Assembly (NCBI RefSeq): GCF_040958095.1
Contig: NC_091199.1
Location: forward strand, 32,276,977 to 32,340,976
Reading direction: 5' to 3'
DNA: 64,000 bases
From: Procambarus clarkii
Taxonomy: Eukaryota > Arthropoda > Malacostraca > Decapoda > Cambaridae
Part shown: positions 24,325 through 36,874 of the stretch, one piece after another
How positions within the stretch are numbered: position 1 is the stretch's first letter
How the letters are laid out: each line of letters begins with the position of its first letter
Translations under genes and position numbers: made by a program
The notes under the pieces: generated by a model
Databases searched by the model: none
Seen by the model: the letters and a program-made list of their open reading frames with translations, nothing else
Told to the model about the DNA's origin: nothing

Positions 24325-25209
24325 GAGGAAAGGGTCCTGAAAGATATTGTTAATAGAAACGTTATCCCTACAGACAAAAATCAGAGGATACAACTGACGA
24401 TTTACTATAAAACCAGAAAAACGGCCAGCCTACTCATGAGAAACTCTCCAGACACGAAACAGAACGCTTTAAAAGAGACTAACGTCGTCTATGCCTTCAA
24501 ATGCCCACTTGGGGACTGTAAGCTCCAAAAAACCCAGTATATAGGCAAGACAACAACATCTCTTTCTAGGCGTTTAACGATGCATAAACAACAGGGCTCC
24601 ATTAAGGAACATATAATCTCTTCCCATAACCAAACCATCGCCAGAGAAATCCTAGTAAACAACACAGAAATCATCGATAGATACAGCGATAGCAGGCGGC
24701 TCTACGTTTGCGAGGCACTACACATCAAGAAGTCAACACCAGCAATCAACAGCCAATTATTGCACAACTATATTCTACCCACCTCAAGACTCCGCTCCAA
24801 TATAGAAGCATCAAGAAATATGGACCAATAGGCTTTCTACAAACACTTCTATTCAATATCCATTGTTTCGTGTTCTGTCTTGTGTTGATACTTTTAATAC
24901 CCTATTAATATCCTCTAATGCCACATCATCCTTCCCACCTTACTCAAATGTAATGCCACATCACCCTTCCCACCTCACTCAAATGTAGATATAAAATCAG
25001 GGAAACGCAAGTTCTAATCAGTTGTGTATTTGTGAAGTCTTTGAAAATGTAATAAGTTTTACGAAACGCGCCCGTGTCGCGTCAGACTAGAAATAAAAAT
25101 GAATTTTGGAGAAGTGATTTTTGATTTACCTCCAACAGTGAAGCATAATGTACGAAAGATTGAGAAAATTCGTGTTAGAATTATTAATCTTACTTTTTCG
25201 GTCATATTT
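24325..25209 (+). mobile_element. Penelope-like element, copy E (plus arm of pair D/E)
   Basis: Begins TEERVLKDIVNRNVIPTDKN, GIY-YIG region, stop at 24831, 3' region, motif and terminal repeat ending in GGTCATATTTAATAAAA before (AT)n. The junction with D (24290-24325) holds a short duplication of TAACGTATGCGTTAACAACA. Confidence 0.9.
25036..25088 (+). ncRNA. Hammerhead-like motif, PLE E (reference copy)
   Basis: Stem I AGTCT 25036-25040 with AGACT 25084-25088; core TTGAAAA 25041-25047; T 25048; stem II GTAA...TTAC to 25062; GAA 25063-25065; stem III ACGCG 25066-25070 with CGCGT 25078-25082; cleavage-site C 25083. Against the hammerhead core C3-U4-G5-A6-N7-G8-A9, only positions 3 (C to U) and 8 (G to A) differ, and these two pair with each other in the known fold. 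One unpaired U sits between A9 and stem II. PLE hammerheads are described in the literature; activity of this version is untested. Confidence 0.7.
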
Positions 25210-26399
<1,190 letters not shown>

Positions 26400-27388
26400 A
26401 AGAGACAACTAACACAACACCTATACCCCCTATTAGACTATTTTACAGGAACTTCTTTTCCACAGCTCATAAAACGGAGGAAAGGGTCCTGAAAGATATT
26501 GTTAATAGAAACGTTATCCCTACAGACAAAAATCAGAGGATACAACTGACGATTTACTATAAAACCAGAAAAACGGCCAGCCTACTCATGAGAAACTCTC
26601 CAGACACAAAACAGAACGCTTTAAAAGAGATTAACGTCGTCTATGCCTTCAAATGCCCACTTGGGGACTGTAAGCTCCAAAAAACCCAGTATATAGGCAA
26701 GACAACAACATCTCTTTCTAGGCGTTTAACGATGCATAAGCAACAGGGCTCCATTAAGGAACATATAATCTCTTCCCATAACCAAACCATCACCAGAGAA
26801 ATCCTAGTAAACAACACAGAAATCATCGATAGATACAGCGATAGCAGGCGGCTTGACGTTTGCGAGGCACTACACATCAAGAAGTCAACACCAGCAATCA
26901 ACAGCCAATTATTGCACAACTATATTCTACCCACCTCAAGACTCCGCTCCAATATAGAAGCATCAAGAAATATGGACCAATAGGCTTTCTACAAACACTT
27001 CTATTCAATACCCATTGTTTCTGTTCTGTCTTGTGTTGATACTTTTAATACCCTATTAATATCCCCTATTGTTCTGTCTTGTGTTAATGCCACATCACCC
27101 TTCCCACCTCACTCAAATGTAGATATAAAATCAGAGAAACGCAAGTTCTAGTCAGTTGTGTATTTGTGAAGTCTTTGAAAATGTAATAAGTTTGACGAAA
27201 CGCGCCCGTGTCGCGTCAGACTAGAAATAAAAAATGAATTTTGGAGAAGTGATTTTTGATTTACCTCCAACAGTGAAGCGTAATGTACGAAAGATTGAGA
27301 AAATTCGTGTTAGAATTATTAATCTTACTTTTTCGGTCATATTTAATAATATATGTCTACAGGAAAAACTGCTACCAAAATATACTAA

Positions 27389-27390
<2 letters not shown>
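26400..27390 (+). mobile_element. Penelope-like element, copy G (plus arm of pair F/G)
   Basis: Mirror of copy F: coding 26404-26983, then 3' region, motif and terminal repeat ending AAAATATACTAATAT. The F/G junction is a near-perfect palindrome with only about nine central bases unpaired, so the two arms start at the same codon. Confidence 0.9.
27170..27222 (+). ncRNA. Hammerhead-like motif, PLE G
   Basis: Consensus core, stems I and III perfect. Stem II has one changed base (TGAC for TTAC). Confidence 0.65.

Positions 27391-27477
<87 letters not shown>
27391..27477. repeat. (AT)n microsatellite
   Basis: Between copies G and H, again bounded by inverted PLE termini on both sides. Confidence 0.97.
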
Positions 27478-27480
<3 letters not shown>

Positions 27481-28167
27481 TAGCAGTCTTTCCTGTATAC
27501 ATATATTATTAAATATGACCGAAAAAGTTAGATTAATAATTCTAACACGAATTTTCTCAATCTTTCGTACATTTCTTTTCACTGTTGGAGGTAAATCAAA
27601 AATCAATTCTCCAAAATTCATTTTTATTTCTAGTCTGACGCAACACGAGCGCGTTTCGTAAAACTTATTACATTTTCAAAGACTTTAGTTCACAAATACA
27701 CAACTGAATAGAACTTACGCATCTCCGATTTTATATCTACATTTGAGTGAGGTGGAAGGGTGATGTGGCATTAACACAAGACAGAACAAGATGTGGCATT
27801 AATAGGGTATTAATTTCATCAACACAAGACAGAAGAAGAGTATTAATAGGGTATTAATTTCATCAACACAAGACAGAACACGAAACAATGGATATTGAAT
27901 AGAAGTGTTTGTAGAAAGCCTATTGGTCCATATTTCTTGATGCTTCTATATTGGAGCGGAGTCTTGAGGTGGGTAGAATATAGTTGTGCAATAATTGGCT
28001 GTTGATTGCTGGTGTTGACTTCTTGATGTGTAGTGCCTCGCAAACGTCAAGCCGCCTGCTATCGCTGTATCTATCGATGATTTCTGTGTTGTTTACTAGG
28101 ATTTCTCTGGCGATGGTTTGGTTGTGGTTAGAGATTATATGTTCCTTAATGGAGCCCTGTTGCTTAT
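27478..28167 (-). mobile_element. Penelope-like element, copy H (cut by SINE array)
   Basis: Terminal repeat, motif, 3' region and only the last ~85 codons of the endonuclease; the remainder is replaced by the tRNA-SINE array at 28168. The 3' region carries local duplications of the AATAGGGTATTAATTTCATC block. Confidence 0.9.
27632..27684 (-). ncRNA. Hammerhead-like motif, PLE H
   Basis: As the consensus, but the last stem III pair is G-U (ACGCG/TGCGT), so pairing survives a substitution. Confidence 0.7.
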
Positions 28168-29354
28168 CCGGTCGTGATGGTCAAGCGGATTAAGGCGTCC
28201 CTGTACATACCAGTTGCGTTGCTCCTGGCAGTATGGGTTCAAGTCACTTCTGGGGTGTGAGTTTTCAGTTGTATATAGTCCTGGGGACCATTCAGGCTTG
28301 TTTGCATTTGTGTTCCTCACGTGTGCCCCAAAGAATGAGGTGATTTGATAAAATGCTATGCCCAAGATTACCATCCGAGTGCCAGCGGGGAAGTGGTTCA
28401 AATAGCTTCGGCTATCACTTCCTTATGTCCGGTCGTGATGGTCAAGTGGATTAAGGCGTCTTGTACATACCAGTTGCGTTGCTCCTGGGAGTATGGGTTC
28501 GAGTCACTTCTGGGGTGTGAGTTTTCAGTTGCATATTGTCCTGGGGACCATTCAGGCTTGTTCGCATTTGTGTTCCTCACGTGTGCCCCAAAGAATGAGG
28601 TGATTTGGTAAAATGCTATGCCCAAGATTACTATCTGAGTGCCGGCGGTATGGTGGTTCAAATAGCCTCGGCTATCACCTCATTTTGTCCGGTCGTGATG
28701 GTCAAGTGGATTAAGGCGTCTTGTACATACCAGTTGCGTTGCTCCTGGGAGTATGGGTTCGAGTCACTTCTGGGGTGTGAGTTTTCAGTTGCATATTGTC
28801 CTGGGGACCATTCAGGCTTGTTCGCATTTGTGTTCCTCACGTGTGCCCCAAAGAATGAGGTGATTTGGTAAAATGCTATGCCCAAGATTTGGGCAGATCC
28901 CAAGATCCGAGTGCTGGCGGTGGGGTGGTTCAAATAGCCTCGGCTATCACTTCATTTTGTCCAGTCGTGATAGTCAAGTGGATTAAGGCGTCTTGTACAT
29001 ACCAGTTGCGTTGCTCCTGAGAGTATGGGCTCGAGTCACTTCTGGGGTGTGAGTTTTCAGTTGCATATTGTCCTGGGGACCATTCAGGCTTGTTCGCATT
29101 TGTATTCCTCACGTGTGCCCCAAAGAATGAGGTGATTTGGTAAAATGCTATGCCCAAGATTACTATCCGAGTGCCGGCGGTGGGGTGGTTCAAATAGCCT
29201 CGGCTATCACCTCATTTTGTCCAGTCGTGATGGTCAAGTGGATTAAGGCGTCTTGTACATACCAGTTGCGTTGCTCCTGGGAGTATGGGTTCGAGTCACT
29301 TCTGGGGTGTGAGTTTTCAGTTGCATATTGTCCTGGGGACTATTCAGGCTTGTT

Positions 29355-29358
<4 letters not shown>
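28168..29358 (+). repeat. Tandem array of a tRNA-Leu-derived SINE (4.5 units)
   Basis: Units start with CCGGTCGTGATGG or CCAGTCGTGA at 28168, 28429, 28689, 28961 and 29221, a period of 260 (one unit is 272 because of extra bases near 28890). Each begins with an 85-base tRNA-like part: box A-like TGGTCAAGTGGATTAAGG, box B GGTTCGAGTC, arrangement closest to tRNA-Leu. The remaining ~175 bases are a unique body. The last unit is cut after 138 bases at (AT)n. SINEs are normally dispersed, so a head-to-tail array is unusual. Confidence 0.85.

Positions 29359-29441
<83 letters not shown>
29359..29441. repeat. (AT)n microsatellite
   Basis: Between the SINE array and PLE copy I. Confidence 0.97.
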
Positions 29442-29445
<4 letters not shown>

Positions 29446-29566
29446 AAATATGACCGAAAAAGTAAGATTAATAATTCTAACACGAATTTTCTCAATCTTT
29501 CGTACATTACGCTTCACTGTTGGAGGTAAATCAAAAATTAATTCTCCAAAATTCATTTTTATTTCT

Positions 29567-29619
29567 AGTCTGACGCGACACGGGCGCGTTTCGTAAAACT
29601 TATTACATTTTCAAAGACT
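29567..29619 (-). ncRNA. Hammerhead-like motif, PLE I
   Basis: Consensus copy with perfect stems I and III. Confidence 0.7.
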
Positions 29620-29642
29620 TTAGTTCACAAATACACAACTGA

Positions 29643-31007
29643 TTAGAACTTACGTATCTCTGATTTTATATCTACATTTGAGTGAGGTGGGAGGGGTGAT
29701 GTGGCATTAACACAAGACAGAACAAGAGGGGATATTAATAGGGTATTAAAAGTATCAACACAAGACAGAACACAAACAATGGGTATTGAATAGAAGTGTT
29801 TGTAGAAAGCATATTGGTCCATATTTCTTGATGCTTCTATATTGGAGCGGAGTCTTGAGGTGGGTAGAATATAGTTGTGCAATAATTGGCTGTTGATTGC
29901 TGGTGTTGACTTCTTGATGTGTAGTGCCTCGCAAACGTCAAGCCGCCTGCTATCGCTGTATCTATCGATGATTTCTGTGTTGTTTACTAGGATTTCTATG
30001 GCGATGGTTTGGTTGTGGGAAGAGATTATATGTTCCTTAATGGAGCCCTCTTGCTTATGCATCGTTAAACGCCTAGAAAGAGATGTTGTTGTCTTGCCTA
30101 TATACTGGGTTTTTTGGAGCTTACAGTCCCCAAGAGGGCATTTGAAGGCATAGACGACGTTAGTCTCTTTTAAAGCGTTCTGTTTTGTGTCTGGAGAGTT
30201 TCTCATGAGTAGGCTGGCCGTTTTTCTGGTTTTATAGTAAATCGTCAGTTGTATCCTCTGATTTTTGTCTGTAGGGATAACGTTTCTATTAACAATATCT
30301 TTCAGGACCCTTTCCTCCGTTTTATGAGCTGTGGAAAAGAAGTTCCTGTAAAATAGTCTAATAGGGGGTATAGGTGTTGTGTTAGTTGTCTCTTCAGAGG
30401 TTGCATGGCTTTTCACTTTCCTTCTTATGATGTCTTCGATGAAACCATTGGAGAAGCCGTTATTGACTAGGACCTGCCTTACCCTACAGAGTTCTTCGTC
30501 GACTTGCTTCCATTCTGAGCTGTGGCTGAGAGCACGGTCGACATATGCGTTAACAACACTCCTCTTGTACCTGTCAGGGCAGTCGCTTTTGGCATTTAGG
30601 CACATTCCTATGTTTGTTTCCTTAGTGTAGACTGCAGTGTGGAAACCTCCGCCCTTTTCCATGACTGTTACATCTAGAAAGGGCAGCTTCCCATCCTTTT
30701 CCATCTCGTAAGTGAAACGCAGCACGGAACTCTGCTCAAATGCCTCCTTCAGCTCCTGCAGATGTCTGACATCAGGTACCTGTGTAAAAATGTCGTCAAC
30801 ATACCTGCAGTATATGGCCGGTTTCAAGTTCATGTCGACTAAGACTTTTTGCTCGATGGTACCCATGTAGAAGTTTGCAAACAGGACACCTAGGGGAGAA
30901 CCCATGGCGACCCCATCTACTTGCTTATACATGTGCCCATCCGGGCTCAAAAAGGGTGCCTCTTTAGTACAAGCTTGGAGTAGTTTCCTTAGAATATTTT
31001 CTGGCAT
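29643..31007 (-). pseudogene. PLE copy I protein fragment with changed C-terminus
   Basis: 454 codons without a stop: RT C-terminal half (VAMGSPLGVLFANFY, YCRYVDDIF), linker, GIY-YIG (QYIGKTTTSLSRRLTMHKQ). In other copies the protein stops right after RNMDQ; here the frame runs on for about 50 codons (YAFYKHFYSIP...) into the 3' region because the usual stop is read as Tyr. The N-terminal half is missing. Confidence 0.85.
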
Positions 31008-31012
31008 GTCAA

Positions 31013-32431
<1,419 letters not shown>

Positions 32432-32836
32432 TGTAATTGTTATTATGTAAAATATCATTTTAGTGTTATTCCAGTGTTTCCTATTATGTGCTTGTTTTTT
32501 CAGTTGTGTGTTTCCTTTCTCTGTTGTTCTCATGTTGAGCTTTTGAAATTTCCATGGATCACTGCTTGTACTGTTTTTTGTCTGACTGTTTTATTGTATT
32601 TGTTGTGCTTTATCAATAACAAAAGTATCCACTACCCAAGTAACTGGCAACTTAGGGCCTCCAGTCGCGGCCTGGGACAACAACGTGTCAACTGTACAGC
32701 CTCTGGGACCCTCACCCTCGACCGTGCGATAAGTACTGACCAGACAGTAAAACAAATAAACAAATATATTGTTACAAATAATCGGTATACATATAATATT
32801 ATAAATATATAGATATATACAACAAAACAAGGCAAA

Positions 32837-33828
32837 ATGGGAGCAAGTAAACAAATTTGTGGCCACTGTAACAACTCTTTAAAGTCAAAGGCAACGGGAA
32901 TTGAGTGTTATATCTGTAAGAATAGATTTCATTTGGTCTGTACAGGAGTGAGTAACACTACGGCACTGAGAGCTGGTCACTTGCTCTAGGTGTGTAAAAA
33001 TGACCTGCCAGCTTGGAATATCCAAAAAAAACTTCTAGATAACATGACGCATGAACGTAAAATATCGTTCATTGGAAGCCTACCAGCCATCCAGAAGGAG
33101 TGGGAAAGTAACAACAATAATTCTAATATACCAGGGGCAGAGGCTATAGTCAGGTGATGAAACTGAGGCTGAAACTCAGGAAGGTATAAACCTTGACTCA
33201 GTAGGCCCGGATGGAGATGACAGTAAACTAGAAAGTGTAACAGAAAGCACTGACAGCTCGATAGGTACAGAGACTACGACGGGTCCCGATAGAGCGAGTC
33301 AGAACAGAAGGACAGACTTATGCAAATTTTATGCAAAGGGCATATGCAGACATAGATATGCTGGTAATAAGAAAGGATTAGAATGCAGTTACCAACATCC
33401 CAAATTTTTTTTAAATATGCTTAGGAAAGGACAGTTTCGATTTGGATCAATATGTAGTTTTTTCCATCCTGACATGTGCCAAACCTCACTGGAGGACAGA
33501 AAATGCTATGACCTCAGCTGCCCACACTTTCACGTGAAAGGCACGGAACGCTACATAAAGAGTGGCAAGCAGGATAATGAATTTGGAGGAAACTATAAAT
33601 TTTTTATACCAGACCGAAAGAGAATTCAAAAGGAGGAGCATGGAGAGTGTATGGAACTGGATGCCAGATCCACTTGCATTCCAGAATTACAGATACAATT
33701 ACACACCGAAAGTGAACTACAACTACGACAGGCAACTGCCCTACAACAATCAGCACTGGTCAGAACAAACTCACTATGTCCACGCATAATGGGCTTGCCG
33801 AAAAAGTCTTCCAGTCAAACCTGTCACT
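32837..33828 (+). pseudogene. CR1-like LINE ORF1: PHD-like and CCCH zinc-binding protein
   Basis: ATG at 32837 opens MGASKQICGHCNNSLKSKAT and then ECYICKNRFHLVCTGVS, a PHD/treble-clef type cysteine-histidine set as found in CR1 ORF1 proteins. A TAG at 32988-32990 and a frame change near 33145 interrupt it. The second part has an acidic, serine/threonine-rich stretch and then two or three CCCH-like sets (LCKFYAKGICRHRY, CSYQHPKF, GSICSFFHPDMC, CYDLSCPHFHVKG) ending at 33828. Such ORF1 proteins bind the element RNA. The combination of PHD and CCCH motifs in one ORF1 is notable. Confidence 0.75.
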
Positions 33829-33834
33829 AATAGA

Positions 33835-36461
33835 GTAACCTCATTCATCTTTGCCAACATACAAGGACTGAAAACAAGAACAAACAACAAAGTACAGTTC
33901 ATAAATGGCCTCCTCACGGAGTCAAATGCAGTATTTGGAGCTTTCACAGAAACCCATGCAAGGGAATTCTTAGACAGTGAGATCTGGATTCCAGGATATA
34001 ACCTATACAGGTGTAATAGGAAAATTAGGTCACATGGAGGAGTGGGTCTGTATATTAGGGAAGACCTTGTATGCTCAGAGCTCCTTAACGTTTCAAATGA
34101 GGTGGTAGAGGTACTGGGATTAAAAATAGAGAAAATAAATATAGTGATTATTCTAATATACAAACCGCCAGATGAAACGGCTGAGGAATTCACAGAGCAG
34201 ATAAACAAAATAGAGAATAGCCTTGATAATTTGGAGAACCCAATACCTGATATTATCTTCCAAGGTGACTTCAACTTGCCTAGTCTCAGGTGGAGAATAG
34301 CAAACAATAATATTATACCAGGAAATCTATCAGGACCTAACCAACCACAGATTAGAGAACTACTTAGATTCTGTGACAAATTTTCACTCAATCAGCAGAT
34401 ATCGGAGCCAACGAGAAATGAAAATATTCTAGATCTGGTCTTTACGAACAATGAAGACATTATCAGAGACATTACGATATCAGATACCACATACTCAGAT
34501 CACAAGCTCATTGAAGTGCAAACGACCATCAATACTCAGAATAGACCTAAAACGTTGATAAAGCGAGAGGGGCTATTAAGTAAATTCAATTTTAATAGTA
34601 AAAGGATAGACTGGGAGATAATAAACAGGGAACTTACAAACATTCCATGGGAAACTGTTCTAAGTAATGCAAGTCCCACAGAAGGAATAGAAAAACTGAC
34701 TTCGGAAGCGTATCAAGTCTGTCTGAAACATGTTCCTTTGAGGAACGCCAGAAAGAGATCCAACATAGAAAGAGAACGCAGACGACACTATAAACGCAGG
34801 AGAAAAATAACGGAACTGCTTATGCAGACACGAATTTCCCGTCAAAGAAGGAATAATTTAAATAAGGAGATTAAAGAAATCGAGCGGAAATTGAAACACT
34901 CATATGAAACTGAAGAAAGGCAGTTAGAACAGAAAGCAATTCAGGAAATAAAGAAAAATCCAAAATATTTCTTCACATAAGCGAAATCAAAAGCAAAAAC
35001 CACTGCCAGTATTGGACCTATTCGTACAAGTGAAGGTTCATATACGGAGGATGACAAAGAAATTAGTGAAATCCTAAAAAAGCAGTATGAGGACATGTTT
35101 AGCACTCCAATAAACAACATGAGAGTGGAAGATCCAGACAATTTCTTTATGCGGGATATTCAAACCCCTGTAAATATAACTGATATCAACACGAGCGCAC
35201 TAAATTTTGAAAGAGAAATTGAAAACATGCCTATGCACTCGGCCCCAGGTCCAGACTCATGGAATTCAATATTTATAAAGAAATGCAAAGTGCCGGTAGC
35301 ACAGGCATTCAGTATAGTGTGGAGGAAGAGCTTGGACACGGGGGAGATACCAGATGCACTTAAAGTAGCAGACATAGCGCCTCTACACAAGGGAGGGAGC
35401 AAAGCATTGGCAAAGAACTATAGACCAGTTGCACTAACATCGCACATCATAAAAGTATTTGAGAGAGTGACTAGGAGTCAGGTCACCAATTTCATGGAGA
35501 CCAATGACCTTCACAGCCCAGGCCAACATGGATTTCGAGCGGGAAGATCGTGCCTCTCACAGTTACTTGAGAACTACGACCAAGTCACTGAAGCATTAGA
35601 AGAAAAACAGAATGCTGATGTGATATACACGGACTTCGCAAAGGCTTTCGATAAATGTGACCATGGCGTGATAGCACACAAAATGAAGTCAATGGGAATA
35701 ACCGGTAAAGTAGGACGCTGGATACTCGGTTTTCTGTCAAACAGGACTCAGCGAGTAACGGTCAACCATATAAAATCTAGTCCAAGTGCAGTTAAAAGCT
35801 CTGTACCTCAGGGTACAGTCCTTGCACCGCTGCTTTTCCTTATTCTCATATCAGATATAGACAAAAATACAAGTCACAGCTTCGTATCATCCTTTGCAGA
35901 TGACACGAAAATCAGTATGAAAATTATCTCGGCTGAAGACATTGAAAAACTTCAAGCTGATATTAATAAAGTTTTCGACTGGGCATCAGAAAATAACATG
36001 ATGTTTAACAGTGATAAATTCCAGGTACTCAGGTTAAAAATGAGGACCTTAAACATAATACAGAGTACAAAACACAATCAAATGTACCAATAGTAGGAAA
36101 ACAGCATGTAAAGGATCTGGGAATAATAATGTCTGACGACCTAACGTTTAAGGAGCATAACCAAGCAAATATTGCGACAGCCAGAAAAATGATAGGATGG
36201 ATTACGAGAACTTTCAAATCCAGGGATCCCATCACAATGGTTGTACTCTTCAAGTCACTTGTGTTGTCCCGTCTTGAGTACTGCTCAGTACTCACTTCCC
36301 CCTTCAGAGCAGGAGAGATTGCTGAAATAGAGAGAATAGAGAGAACATATACAGCACGCATAGACGCGATAAAGCACCTAAATTATTGGGATCGTCTCAA
36401 AGCCCTCCAAATGTACTCACTAGAAAGAAGACGAGAGAGATATCAAATAATATACACCTAG
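33835..36461 (+). pseudogene. CR1-like LINE ORF2: endonuclease and reverse transcriptase
   Basis: Endonuclease: FANIQGLKTRTNNKVQF, TETHA, GGVGLYIRED, IYKPP, IIFQGDFNLPSLRW and TYSDHKLIE, all catalytic blocks visible. A TAA at 34978-34980 interrupts FFT/AKSKAKTT in the same frame. RT: GPDSWNSIFIKKC, NYRPVALTSHIIKVFERV, QHGFRAGRSCLSQLLENYD, YTDFAKAFDKCDHGV, SVPQGTVLAPLLFLI, FADD at 35893-35904. A frame change near 36030-36050 moves the thumb region (KDLGIIMSDDLTFKEHNQ, LSRLEYCSVL) to another frame ending at 36461. The trailing part matches the usual end of CR1-like proteins. Confidence 0.85.
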
Positions 36462-36874
36462 AAGATACTAGAGGGCTAAGTACCAAATCTACACAGTAAA
36501 ATAACAACGTACTGGAGTGAACGATATGGAAGAAAATGCAGAATAGAACCAGTGAAGAGCAGAGGTGCCGTAGGCACAATCTGAGAACACTCTATAAACA
36601 TCAGAGGTCCCCGGTTGGTCAACACCCTCCCAGCAAGCATAAGAAATATTGCTGGAACAACCGTGTACATTTTCAAGAGGAAACTAGATTTTTTCCTCCA
36701 AGGAGTGCCGGATCAACCGGGCTGTGGTGGGTATGTGGCCCGTCGGGCCGCTCCAAGCAACAGCCTAGTGGACCAAACTCTCACAAGTCAAGCCTGGCCT
36801 CGGGCCGGGCTTGGGGAGTAGAAGAACTCCCAGAACCCCATCAACCAGGTATCAACCAGGTAAAAAACTAAGTG

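Larger units (their letters stand above)
29442..31012 (-). mobile_element. Penelope-like element, copy I (minus arm of pair I/J)
   Basis: Minus strand from PENILRKLLQACTKEAPFLS in the RT through YVDD and GIY-YIG to the 3' repeat and (AT)n. The longest arm apart from A, B and C. Confidence 0.9.

Noticed and set aside
28168-29358. Functional tRNA-Leu genes
   Set aside because: Boxes A and B are present, but the acceptor ends do not pair convincingly and a long non-tRNA body follows, so these are SINE units.
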